Of a DNA stretch of 42,514 nt, positions 1-7,465 are shown piece after piece. A program made the position numbers and the translations under genes. The stretch lies in assembly GCA_002347965.1 (NCBI GenBank), contig DDYN01000010.1:1-42514 (forward strand). Direction: 5' to 3'. How positions within the stretch are numbered: the first letter of the stretch is position 1; each line of letters begins with the position of its first letter. A model generated the notes under the pieces. It did not search any database. It had not been told where the DNA came from and saw only the letters and a list, made by a program, of their open reading frames with translations. Source of the stretch: UBA2233 sp002347965 [NCBI: Nitrospirae bacterium UBA2233] (GTDB taxonomy: Bacteria; UBA2233).

Positions 1-63
1 TTTCCTCTCGCTGGATATTACATTAGGATAACTTATTAAGTCCATGAGGCACCCTTATCCCAG

Positions 64-987
64 GTGCCAGCACAGGATCAATTACCTTATTTTTTACTGA
101 GTGACAAGGCTTCCGATATCGGCCATGGCCGTTCAAACCCTGTGCTTATCCATAACCCCGACGAAATTCATGGTTTTGCATCTAGGTCTATGAGCCGATG
201 GTTGTTGGGCGTTCCCACCTTGGCGTTTCAGGGGCTTAAGTATATGGGCGGCATTAACCTTGACCCATACCTACCGTTTGAAGACGAAAGGTCGGACGAG
301 GTGGGGGTCCTAACGTTTACTACCGAACCCTTCCAGAAAGATTTCGAAGTTTGCGGACCTCTTTCACTGCAGTTTTGGGCGAATACAAGCTTTGGGCCAA
401 CCCAGAGCTTCCATGAGGCAAGAAACACTCTGGACAAGCTCCTAAGAAAGGCATCGGCCATGCCCGGCGTCCCTACCTTAAACCTGGAAGAGAACAGCAA
501 AAACTACATGCAGGCCCTTTTAACCAAGCGGGATGTGCAATGGATTGTCGAGCTGAACGATGTCTTCCCTTCGGGTAGGGCGAAGAATGTCTCATCGGGA
601 TGGCTGGCCGCCTCGCACCGCCAGTATGATCCGAAAGAGCCTAAGGGCATTCGTGAGCATAGCATTGATCCGGACTATACACCCTTTGATCCGTTTTATG
701 ACAAGCCTGATCGCTTTCCCAAACCTATCAATGAGGGCGATTTATACCAGTATTGCGTAGAAATCTGGCCAACGTGCAACGTCTTTAAGAAAGGCCATAG
801 GCTTCGCATCAGCATATCAGCATCCGATTTTCCGCACGTTATTCCCACGCTCGTTCTCTCGAGAAACACGATAGTAATGGACAGCGAGCATAAGGCCAGC
901 TTGAGGTTTTATGAGGCCAACCGCTCCAACGAAGGGCAAGACTGGAAATGGGTTAACGATATAGACAGCTACCTTAGGAAGAATTAG
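64..987 (+). pseudogene. CocE/NonD-type hydrolase fragment, C-terminal PepX_C domain only
   Basis: About 307 codons are open from a GTG at 64. The protein matches the X-Pro dipeptidyl-peptidase C-terminal (PepX_C) jelly-roll domain of CocE/NonD serine hydrolases: the DERSDEVGVLTFTTEPF block is where the domain normally begins, and WPTCNVFKKGHRLRISISASDFP is the typical late strand pair. The alpha/beta-hydrolase half that should precede it, with the catalytic serine, is absent: an in-frame TAA lies at 37-39 and the other two plus frames also stop within the first 30 bases. The GTG has no convincing ribosome site. I therefore read this as a truncated gene whose N-terminal half is lost or lies in another frame outside the window. 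It could instead be a stand-alone jelly-roll protein, which I think less likely. Confidence 0.6.
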
Positions 988-1011
988 GACACACTACAAA
1001 AGGAAGGCATA

Positions 1012-1182
1012 ATGACGATAGACACTTCGGGCCCCTATTTGGCCAGCCTACCATCTCTTACAGGAAACTCGATCCAATCATTCCTACCTAGTGCTGCATC
1101 AAGCTTGGAAGGTCTAGTGGGGAGCCTCGGGCCGCTTATCTCATTGCTGGAGGGCCTTGAGTTTTTGATGGTAGCACCGTAA
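1012..1182 (+). CDS. Small hydrophobic protein, unknown (56 aa)
   Basis: This short ORF lies 24 bases after the hydrolase fragment. It has an ATG at 1012, a good ribosome site (AGGAAGG at about 1001-1007) and a TAA at 1180-1182. The product is rich in Ser, Leu and Gly with two amphipathic leucine-rich stretches, the second (about residues 34-54, LVGSLGPLISLLEGLEFL) hydrophobic enough to sit on a membrane. It has no signal peptide or known motif that I recognise. It is in the same reading frame as the genes on both sides. Its tail loosely resembles that of the 78-aa protein at 33869-34105 (pattern LG-x-LI, then G-x-E-x-FL). No function can be assigned. Confidence 0.4.
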   Translation: MTIDTSGPYLASLPSLTGNSIQSFLPSAASSLEGLVGSLGPLISLLEGLEFLMVAP

Positions 1183-1251
1183 ATACGGCATGCAATCAGT
1201 CGTAAAAGTACGGCAGGCTACGACTATACCCTGAATGCCGGCTAAATCGAT

Positions 1252-1467
1252 ATGAGGGGTGGCTATAAGCGTGTAGCGGATCCTGAGCAAAATGCCTACG
1301 GTGCCGAAGTAGACGCCCAGGATATGGGCAAGAGGCCGTTAATCCGTAAGCCAATCAATGCACGTTTCGGCTATGGACCTCCAAACCCTACCGGGGGGTA
1401 TCGATTATTTAAGCTGGCTAATCTCAACGTTCCTGCAGATATTTGGGATCTACAGGTAAGCGCTTAA
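1252..1467 (+). CDS. Short ORF of unknown function (71 aa), possibly a fragment
   Basis: An ATG-started ORF with no clear Shine-Dalgarno sequence; the bases just upstream are CTAAATCGAT. The product begins basic and polar and ends in a part rich in Gly, Pro and Asn (residues about 39-50, RFGYGPPNPTGGY). I do not recognise the family. The ORF is in the same frame as the two upstream ones, separated from the 1012-1182 ORF by 21 open codons and a TAA at 1243-1245, so it may be a piece of a larger decayed gene. It may also be chance, because GC-rich DNA yields spurious ORFs of this length. Confidence 0.25.
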   Translation: MRGGYKRVADPEQNAYGAEVDAQDMGKRPLIRKPINARFGYGPPNPTGGYRLFKLANLNVPADIWDLQVSA

Positions 1468-1633
1468 GGTATAGGTCCTTTCAACAGAACCCCCCCCAAG
1501 GCGGTTAAGCCTCCTTGGGCGGCAGAACATAACCGATATCCCGACTAATCAGGTTTTAACAGTCAAACCGACCTCTTTCTGTCAACTCCAAAATGTAGCG
1601 TAATTTCCCCAGTAGACGATTTCCCTTCATACC

Positions 1634-1661
1634 CTCAAGGGAACGGGCCCGTTCCCTTGAG
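1634..1661. terminator. Perfect 28-bp palindrome, possible terminator
   Basis: Bases 1634-1647 are exactly complementary to 1648-1661, giving a 14-bp perfect inverted repeat centred on GGGCCC. A four-T run (CCTCCTTTTG) lies about 10 bases downstream. It could end transcription from the 64-1467 region, but the lack of an immediate T-tract makes this weak; a protein-binding palindrome is equally possible. Confidence 0.4.
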
Positions 1662-1875
1662 CCGCCTCCTTTTGATTCTAGCTCGCCTTATGGTGCAAAA
1701 CGCCAGGTTGCGGGGATGCCTTGGCCTTGGAGTCAATCGATGAACGATCTTCGTTAAGTAGCTTATGGCAAGGCGCTTTCTCCTGGAACTCGACACCTCC
1801 AGCCCGCCCTTCCAGGGGCGGCGCGATGAATGTACACTAAGACCATGAACCTACGCCTAACCGCGTCTTCCGCGT

Positions 1876-1893
1876 GTTGTTGTATTCAACAAC
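1876..1893 (+). promoter_or_regulatory. Inverted repeat upstream of the secreted-protein gene
   Basis: GTTGTTG at 1876-1882 and CAACAAC at 1887-1893 form a perfect 7-4-7 inverted repeat that ends 21 bases before the start codon at 1915 and just upstream of the AAGGAGG ribosome site. It could be an operator or an RNA hairpin in the leader. No matching regulator is visible. Confidence 0.35.
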
Positions 1894-1914
1894 GGGTTAA
1901 ACCAAGGAGGATTT

Positions 1915-2775
1915 ATGCCTGTTTCCGCAACCCGTCAATCGTGCCCTCAAAGAAAAGACACCCCCTTTTCTTATGCAATGCAGGCTGTCTTGATCCTGGC
2001 ATCTGCGCTTCTTGGCGTTCCCATCGCCCCTCTTTACGCCTCGGCCGTTCCAGACCTTCCCGTCCCTAAGCCCGGGACAACGCTGACTTACAGCGTAAAC
2101 GTGGAAGGGAGCACCCCCTCTGCGCTCGTATTGTGGAGTCGGCCTGGAAAAAGTACGGAAACCCTCACCTACAAGGGCGAAATCGGCCTGGTAGAAGCGA
2201 AAATGAAAGATGGCAAACTCCTGGCCAAAAAAGGGCCTTGCATCTGGATTCATACCGAAAACAAAGAAGTGAAAGAAGCCACGGCCGATCACTACTACGT
2301 GATCGACAAAGACGGGCTTCGTTTCTTCTACCGAAAGAACGCGACGGGCGAGTTCAAGGCATATCCGAGCCTTCCTATGTGGATGCCCGCCCAAATAACC
2401 CCCGGGTTTCAAGAAAAACGGGATGGGGGCTATGCCATTTATGTCCGCGATTCCGGCGTGCCGATCCTAAGAACCTACCTCTCGCCGGATGGCGAGCGTG
2501 ACCGGGCGGTGATCACCACCTCTGTAGGCAATCAAAAGACCATCACGACGCCAGCCGGAAGCTGGAAGGCCTTCCCTGTTACGAATTTGTTCGATGTGAC
2601 AACCGGGGGAGGGCTTCGGCGCGTCAAAACTCGCACCGAAACCACGCAATGGTATTCCCCCGATCTCAGGGCAATCGTCCAGGAGGTCTCGAGCGTGCAC
2701 ATGACAAGCGGGTTTCTCAGCTTCGATTCTAAGATTAAAAAGGTTCTTGCCCTTCCGCCCGCCATCAACCCCTAA
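1915..2775 (+). CDS. Predicted secreted beta-rich protein (286 aa), function unknown
   Basis: ATG at 1915 follows a strong ribosome site (AAGGAGG, spacing about 6). The N-terminus has an Arg/Lys-containing stretch, a hydrophobic segment (about residues 21-42) and an Ala-Ser-Ala cleavage-like site before AVPDLP, so Sec export is likely, although the start region is long and ATG codon 22 is an alternative. There is no lipobox cysteine. The mature part is rich in Thr, Val and Lys and ends in a region (TTPAGSWKAFPVTN then TTQWYSPDLRAIVQEV) resembling DUF3108/TapB-like periplasmic proteins, where a modified sugar or lipid ligand has been suggested. That assignment is by eye. The gene stands alone and converges on the ligase at 2814-4472. 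Confidence 0.75.
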   Translation: MPVSATRQSCPQRKDTPFSYAMQAVLILASALLGVPIAPLYASAVPDLPVPKPGTTLTYSVNVEGSTPSALVLWSRPGKSTETLTYKGEIGLVEAKMKDGKLLAKKGPCIWIHTENKEVKEATADHYYVIDKDGLRFFYRKNATGEFKAYPSLPMWMPAQITPGFQEKRDGGYAIYVRDSGVPILRTYLSPDGERDRAVITTSVGNQKTITTPAGSWKAFPVTNLFDVTTGGGLRRVKTRTETTQWYSPDLRAIVQEVSSVHMTSGFLSFDSKIKKVLALPPAINP

Positions 2776-2813
2776 GGCCCTTCATGCCCGCCATCCTCGC
2801 AACGCCTGGCGGT

Positions 2814-4472
2814 TCAGCGCTCGGTATAGTGACGCTTGTACGCCTCACGCGCGGTGCGCTTGGCTAACTTGCCCACGGAGGTCTTCGGCAGCTCTTCGAC
2901 AATCACAATCTCGTCGGGGAGCTGCCATTTGGCGAAGCGATTGGCAAGGTGCTCTAACAGCTCCTCTTTGGAGACGGCCTCCTTGAACTCGGGCTTCGGC
3001 ACCACCAAAGCGAGCGGCCTTTCTTCCCATTTGGGGTGTGGGACCCCTACAACGCAAGCCTCTTTGACCTTAGGGTGGGCCACCAGGTGGTTCTCGAGGT
3101 CCACCGAAGAAATCCACTCCCCGCCGGATTTAATCACATCCTTAAAGCGATCCACGATCTTGATGTAGCGGTTCTTATCAATCACCGCCCCGTCGCCAGA
3201 CCGCCAGTAGCGGGTGTAAGCCTCTCCTGAGAACCCATCGAACGTCCTCGGGTCGTTGTAATAACCCTGCGTCACCCAAGGACCGCGCACCAGAAGCTCT
3301 CCCATGGAGTGCCCATCTTCTGGGACTTCGTTTCCATTTTCGTCCGCTAGTTTGATGTCGACGCCAAAAAACGGAATTCCCTGACTTCGCTTGAGGTCGA
3401 GCTGCTCGTCTTCTGAAAGCGTGGCCTTCAAGTTAGGCTTGATCACGTTGATGCTAACCAACGGCGTCGTCTCGCTCGCCCCGTAAGCATGGACAATCTC
3501 GATGCCGAATTCATCGAGCCCCCGGATCATCGCAAGCGGCGGTTCAGTCGCCCCGCAGAGTGCTCGTATCGAAAAGCTTGGCCTAGGTTGCATCTTTTCG
3601 AGAGCATGCCACATGGGGACAAAAATGGCAGGTGCACCGGCCGCGAGCGTGACCCGCTCCTGCTGCATGAGCTCGATCAGCGGGGTTGGGTCTTCGAGCG
3701 TGTAGCGACCAGGAAGCACGAGCTTCGCCCCAGCCATCGCCGCCGCAAAGAACGCCCCCCAGCCCTGGGCGTGGAACATGGGGACGATTTGGAAGAATGC
3801 GTCGTCGGGCTTAAGGCCAGTTGCAAAACAAACAGCCATTGTATGCAGTATAATGCTCCTGTGCGAGTAGTAGACCCCTTTGGGGTTGCCCGTAGTGCCG
3901 GATGTGTAGCAGGCGCTGTAGGAGGATTTTTCGTCTATCAAAGGAAAGTCGTAGCTTGCGGACTGGGCATCAAGGAGCCCCTCGTAGGAGAGCGCGTTGG
4001 GAAGGCTTGTCTTTGGCATATCACCGTCCGCCATAATCACGTAGCGCTCCGCAGGAATATGCGGGGCAATCGCCTCGGCTAAAGGCAAGAGAGAAGCGTC
4101 GACAAAAATGACCCTTGGCCTTGAGTGCTTCCCCACGTAGACGAGCTCGGTTGGGTGCAGCCGTAGGTTCATTTGCAAAAGGACGGCCCCAACCCCTGGA
4201 ATGCCGAAGTAGAGCTCGAAGAACCTGTGAGTGTTCCAGCTGACCACCCCGACCCGCTCGCCTGGCTCGACGCCTAGCGCCTCGAGCGCGCAGGCAAGCT
4301 TCTGGATGCGGGCGTAGGCATCTTTGTAGGTGTAGCGATGCAAGCTCCCGCCCAAGCTCCTCGAGACGACCTCTTGCTCGCCGAAGTTCTTGGCAGCGTG
4401 CTCGATAACCATCGTCGTGTTCAAAGGGACCTCATCCATCATCGTCGAGGGAAACCCGCGAATGTAGCGCAT
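2814..4472 (-). CDS. AMP-forming fatty-acyl-CoA ligase (FadD-like, 552 aa)
   Basis: This enzyme joins a fatty acid to CoA through an acyl-adenylate. All adenylate-forming motifs are present: P-loop YTSGTTGNPKGV near residue 187, YGASETTP, RSGDGAVIDKNRYIKIVDRFKD with the hinge-type DRFKD, and the catalytic lysine in PKTSVGKLAKR close to the C-terminus. Length and the FKDVIKSGGEWIS motif fit the medium/long-chain FadD group that includes alkyl- and aryl-acid ligases. The ATG at 4472 follows AGGAGG (spacing 4). Upstream lies a very AT-rich patch (about 4500-4545 on the plus strand) whose minus-strand reading includes TGG-TATATT, a possible extended -10. The gene appears monocistronic. Chain length and exact substrate cannot be inferred. 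Confidence 0.93.
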   Translation of the reverse strand: MRYIRGFPSTMMDEVPLNTTMVIEHAAKNFGEQEVVSRSLGGSLHRYTYKDAYARIQKLACALEALGVEPGERVGVVSWNTHRFFELYFGIPGVGAVLLQMNLRLHPTELVYVGKHSRPRVIFVDASLLPLAEAIAPHIPAERYVIMADGDMPKTSLPNALSYEGLLDAQSASYDFPLIDEKSSYSACYTSGTTGNPKGVYYSHRSIILHTMAVCFATGLKPDDAFFQIVPMFHAQGWGAFFAAAMAGAKLVLPGRYTLEDPTPLIELMQQERVTLAAGAPAIFVPMWHALEKMQPRPSFSIRALCGATEPPLAMIRGLDEFGIEIVHAYGASETTPLVSINVIKPNLKATLSEDEQLDLKRSQGIPFFGVDIKLADENGNEVPEDGHSMGELLVRGPWVTQGYYNDPRTFDGFSGEAYTRYWRSGDGAVIDKNRYIKIVDRFKDVIKSGGEWISSVDLENHLVAHPKVKEACVVGVPHPKWEERPLALVVPKPEFKEAVSKEELLEHLANRFAKWQLPDEIVIVEELPKTSVGKLAKRTAREAYKRHYTER

Positions 4473-4946
4473 GCGTCCTCCTTAAGGTTTTTGGAAAGCT
4501 TCTTCATTTTAAGAAAAAATATACCATATTTTTAAATATTTTACAGTCAGGTCATGCCTGGAAATACCCGATCGAATCCCTAAGCTATCGAGAGCTTGAC
4601 CGGAGTTTCTCTGGCACCAACCTGGCAACGAAACACCAAAACAAATAGTACTCCTGAGATAGACTCCAGCGTTTTCAAAGAAACTCAATTTGTCTGATTT
4701 GCAAACAAGCCTTACCCTTACAAGGCAAGCGGATGCTATGTCCTGGGGGGGGTGAGACTAGCCCTTCCCGAAGTCAATTTCCAGTATCTCATGGTTACGC
4801 TTGCGATTAGTCTTTGATGCCGGTACTCTTTCCATGCGGGTGCCTTCATTTCGTCGGGTCGGTTGGACGTCTATCGTCCAAGCCTACGAAGGACATCCCG
4901 ACCTTTTCCGGCAAGTTTAGCAGATGATCTGACTTGGGGAGTTACC
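4473..4946. other. Intergenic region between divergent genes
   Basis: About 470 bases between the ligase start and the carbonic anhydrase start. The ligase-proximal 70 bases are strongly AT-rich and probably contain its promoter. The anhydrase-proximal part holds the hairpin described at 4853-4902. I see no coding relic in the middle. Confidence 0.5.
4853..4902 (+). promoter_or_regulatory. Nested inverted repeat in the carbonic anhydrase leader
   Basis: TTGGACG (4863-4869) and CGTCCAA (4875-4881) form a perfect 7-bp stem with a 5-base loop. GTCGGG (4853-4858) can also pair with CCCGAC (4897-4902), followed by TTTTCC. The structure ends 44 bases before the start codon at 4947. It may act as an attenuator, an RNA-stability element or an operator. 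None of these is proven. Confidence 0.35.
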
Positions 4947-5552
4947 ATGAAGACGGTTGATCAGCTGCTCCTTCTCAACCAGGAATGGGCTGCAAGGAAG
5001 GCGGGGGAAGATAGCGCCTTTTTCACGCGCCTTGCCGCCGCCCAAAATCCTCATACCCTGTGGATAGGATGCTCCGACAGCCGTGTTTCAGTGGATACCA
5101 TAACCGCCACCGAGCCCGGGGAGATCTTTGTCCATCGCAACATCGCGAATCTCGTTTCCAGCACGGATTTTAATATATTGAGCGTCGTCGAATTTTCTGT
5201 AGAAGCATTAAAGATCAACAATATCGTCGTCTGTGGTCACGAAAACTGCGGGGGAATCAAGGCAGCCCTCGGTGGGCCAGATCATTCTACGTTTCGCTTT
5301 GTCACAGGATGGCTGAAAAACATACGCGACCTGTACCGTCTTCATCGGGACGAAATCGACGCCATCGATGACGATGCAGGACGTGCCAACCGGCTGGCCG
5401 AAATCAGCACGATTGAACAGGTGAACAACCTATCCCAGGCGTACACCATTCAAAAAGCCTGGGACAATGGCTGCCCGCTGCGTATTTATGGGCTGATGTT
5501 CAGCCTGAAAGAAGGCAGGCTGCGACAGGTTTTTGAAAAATTCGCCCCGTGA
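4947..5552 (+). CDS. Beta-class carbonic anhydrase (201 aa)
   Basis: Reversibly hydrates CO2 to bicarbonate. The zinc site is complete: Cys42 with the Asp44-Arg46 dyad in GCSDSR, and His98-x2-Cys101 in GHENCGG. HRNIAN and the EFSV helix are also typical of beta-class enzymes. The open frame extends upstream to 4863, but I place the start at the ATG at 4947: it follows GGGGAG and gives the usual N-terminus (MKTVDQLLLLNQEWA), whereas the extra 28 residues would fall in the leader hairpin. The gene is not in an operon. A role in supplying bicarbonate for carboxylation or in pH balance is inference. Family members of this size are usually cytoplasmic, and no signal peptide is seen. Confidence 0.93.
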   Translation: MKTVDQLLLLNQEWAARKAGEDSAFFTRLAAAQNPHTLWIGCSDSRVSVDTITATEPGEIFVHRNIANLVSSTDFNILSVVEFSVEALKINNIVVCGHENCGGIKAALGGPDHSTFRFVTGWLKNIRDLYRLHRDEIDAIDDDAGRANRLAEISTIEQVNNLSQAYTIQKAWDNGCPLRIYGLMFSLKEGRLRQVFEKFAP

Positions 5553-6002
5553 TGCCGAACCCATCTGTTAGGCTTGCTCCGTACGCGCGGGGATAGGCCG
5601 AAGAAAGCCTTAGCCTTCTGGCCGGGTGGGGGTTGGAATGGGCGTACGCCGATGCGCGGCAAACGGCGAGGAAGACGCTCCGCCCCCGTAGGGTACGTAC
5701 TGATCGTTCGTTCCGTGGAAGGCCACGACGGCTACAGGAACTTTGGTCGCCCGATCGTTGCCTTCTTGTGTGCCGCGTCGGCATGGCCCTACCCGCCGGG
5801 GCTAGAAACCCCCGGCTATCGAAGGATGTGCAGGGCTTCACCCGCACGAGCTTAAAAGTAAAAGCCACAGCCATCTTTTCAGGCCTACGCAAACCGTCCC
5901 CCGGTAGGCTGGATACGGCCCATCCAAACAAACGACAGGCGGTACACTCTTGTCCGCCATGTCGAGGCACGCCGTCGCGTCATGCCCGGTGCCCTAGGGA
6001 AC
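5553..6002. other. Intergenic stretch with no intact gene
   Basis: About 450 GC-rich bases between the carbonic anhydrase and the end of cobT. Several long open frames occur on both strands because stop codons are rare; none has a ribosome site or sensible composition throughout. Bases about 5560-5860 look like a relic of a tnpB 3' end (separate entry). The rest shows nothing recognisable, and I found no clear terminator for the operon ending at 6003. Confidence 0.4.
5560..5860 (+). mobile_element. Possible relic of an IS200/IS605-family tnpB 3' end
   Basis: In many IS200/IS605 elements the last part of tnpB and its right end (the omega-RNA scaffold region) read, when translated, as a short tail like R-N-P-R-L-x-x-x-D-V-K/Q, produced by a conserved CCCCGGCT-type hairpin segment. 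Here, around 5805-5840, the same frame reads ARNPRLSKDVQ from a stretch containing AACCCCCGGCTATCGAAGGAT, preceded by a GC-rich Arg-rich tail of the kind seen in these elements. No transposase body, zinc ribbon or RuvC motif is present, because the carbonic anhydrase gene occupies the upstream position. At best this is a decayed end. The call rests on motif memory only. Confidence 0.25.
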
Positions 6003-7019
6003 TCAGTCGCCTCGAAGCACGTCCTCTAGCGCGGCCATCTCGCGAAACGCCCTCCAAGCGTGCATCAAAAGGCTTGCCGCAAGGATCGCGCCCGTTCCCT
6101 CGCCGAGCGCCATGTCGAGCGAAAGGACGGGTCTTGCACCCAGCCGCTCGAGCACGGCCTTTGAGCCCGCCTCCCTGCCAACGTGCCCGAAGAACACGCA
6201 CTTGTCGAGCTCTGGCTCGATAAGCCTAGCTACGAGGAACGCGGCCAAGGAAATGACCCCGTCGAGGACGGCAGGAATACGCCTTTTTTTAAGCCCCGCG
6301 TAGAACCCGGCAAGCGCCGCGATTTCGAGCCCTCCAAGCTCGGAAAGCACGCTGACCGGGTCTTTGGGGTTCGGCCCTCGCTCGTTCAGCGCGCGTGTTA
6401 CAACCTTAACCTTCTTTTCGTAGCCCTCCTGGTCGAGCCCGGAGCCCCTGCCCACGACGCACTCCGGGGCCAGGCCTAAAAGAAGCGCGATGATGGCCGC
6501 GGAGGGAGTGGTGTTGCCGATCCCCATCTCCCCGCCGATGCCGAGGTTCACTCCTGCCTGGGCGAGGAGCCCCGCGTAGCGCTCCCCAACTTCCAGCGCC
6601 CCTTGGACCTCGTTTTCACCCAACGCTGGACCCTTCAAAAAGTTGACCGAGCCTTTTCTTATTTTGTCTTGAGAAACGCCCGGTATTCCCGCGGTATCCG
6701 CATCCACCCCCACGTCCGAAACCCAGAGTTTCGCCCCGATCGAGCGGCAGAACACCGAAATACACGCCCCACCGCCCGTGAAGGCCTTGAGCATCAACGC
6801 CGTCACTTCTTTTGGGTAGGCGCTAATGCCTTCCTCCGCCACGCCGTGGTCGGCGGCGAACACGACAACGCCGGGCCGAACCTCTTGAACATCCATGCTG
6901 CCCCATACGGCCGCAAGGTTGGCCGTAAGCTCTTCTAGACGGCCAAGCGCCCTTTTTGGCTTGGCCTTGTCTTCCCACGTAAGGAGCGCATCGTGGTACA
7001 GCCGCTCATTCCGCTGCAT
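6003..7019 (-). CDS. cobT: Nicotinate-nucleotide:dimethylbenzimidazole phosphoribosyltransferase (CobT, 338 aa)
   Basis: CobT transfers phosphoribose from nicotinate mononucleotide to a lower-ligand base, giving alpha-ribazole phosphate for the cobalamin nucleotide loop. Family marks are clear: FAADHGVAEEGISAYP near the N-terminus, the GGEMGIGNTTPSAA motif in the middle, and the C-terminal GEGTGA with the catalytic glutamate (about residue 307). Length is normal. The gene starts 7 bases after the DUF35 gene stops, with only a weak GAGG ribosome site, so it is probably read as the last gene of the operon starting near 10345. It is the only cobalamin gene in the window, so it may serve salvage or lower-ligand remodelling for B12 enzymes encoded elsewhere. 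Confidence 0.95.
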   Translation of the reverse strand: MQRNERLYHDALLTWEDKAKPKRALGRLEELTANLAAVWGSMDVQEVRPGVVVFAADHGVAEEGISAYPKEVTALMLKAFTGGGACISVFCRSIGAKLWVSDVGVDADTAGIPGVSQDKIRKGSVNFLKGPALGENEVQGALEVGERYAGLLAQAGVNLGIGGEMGIGNTTPSAAIIALLLGLAPECVVGRGSGLDQEGYEKKVKVVTRALNERGPNPKDPVSVLSELGGLEIAALAGFYAGLKKRRIPAVLDGVISLAAFLVARLIEPELDKCVFFGHVGREAGSKAVLERLGARPVLSLDMALGEGTGAILAASLLMHAWRAFREMAALEDVLRGD

Positions 7020-7026
7020 TGGGCCC

Positions 7027-7440
7027 TCAAGCCGGCCGGAAGGCGAGGTAAGCCTTAGAAACGCCCGCCTCCATTACCTTGGGAAAGTCCGCCTTGAGGG
7101 GCATCCCGATTTTGATGGTTTCAGGCCTTTTGGTGTCCACGCCTTCGATACGGCCGACGATCCGGACGCCCTCGTTCAACTCGACAACGCCCACGATGTA
7201 AGGGTTGTCCCGGCCGTAGCCTTGTTCTGCCATAGACTTAGGAACGACAAAGATCGAGGTGAAGGCGACAAGCTTGCCATCTCCTTTAAACTCCTTCCAT
7301 TCGAGCGCGTCTTTGTAGCATTGCACGCAAAAAGGCCTTGGCGGCAAATATATGGCGCCGCATTCCTTGCATTTCACGCCCATGAGCCTGGCTTCTTCCA
7401 TACCCATCCAATAGCTCAGCTCGTTGAACGGCATTTCCAT
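7027..7440 (-). CDS. DUF35 zinc-ribbon/OB-fold protein (137 aa)
   Basis: Small acyl-CoA-associated DUF35 protein. Four cysteines at residues 24, 27, 38 and 41 form the rubredoxin-like zinc ribbon, followed by an OB fold with the usual VVELNEGVRIVGRI strand pattern. Members of this family partner with thiolase-fold enzymes; in the archaeal HMG-CoA synthase/thiolase complex and in BbsAB of anaerobic toluene degradation the DUF35 subunit bridges or supports the thiolase. The adjacent thiolase gene ends 25 bases upstream, so the two probably form such a complex. The open frame runs up to 7617, but the ATG at 7440 follows AAAGGAG and gives the normal N-terminus, so I start there. The next ATG, codon 3, is an alternative. 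Confidence 0.88.
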   Translation of the reverse strand: MEMPFNELSYWMGMEEARLMGVKCKECGAIYLPPRPFCVQCYKDALEWKEFKGDGKLVAFTSIFVVPKSMAEQGYGRDNPYIVGVVELNEGVRIVGRIEGVDTKRPETIKIGMPLKADFPKVMEAGVSKAYLAFRPA

Positions 7441-7465
7441 CGCGGTCTCCTTTGTTTCCAGATAT

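Larger units (their letters stand above)
1468..1914. other. Gene-poor stretch with several inverted repeats
   Basis: About 450 bases without a supported gene. It holds a weak stem at 1495-1519, a long perfect palindrome at 1634-1661, a 6-bp GC stem near 1803-1820 (CCGCCC/GGGCGG) and a 7-bp repeat at 1876-1893 next to the following gene. A 27-codon ORF starting near 1766 has no ribosome site and is not called. Confidence 0.5.

Noticed and set aside
1830-2412. Frames overlapping the secreted-protein gene on both strands
   Set aside because: The frame at 1915 has the strong ribosome site, a signal peptide and a sensible composition; the others do not.
3489-4082. Long plus-strand open frame opposite the fatty-acyl-CoA ligase
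   Set aside because: It is the antisense shadow of a motif-complete ligase, with no ribosome site and an unlikely Arg/His-rich composition.
5500-5970. 156-codon minus-strand frame and overlapping plus-strand frames after the carbonic anhydrase
   Set aside because: Arg-rich, no ribosome site, and overlapping frames in both directions reflect GC-rich DNA with few stops; only a possible tnpB tail relic is kept.
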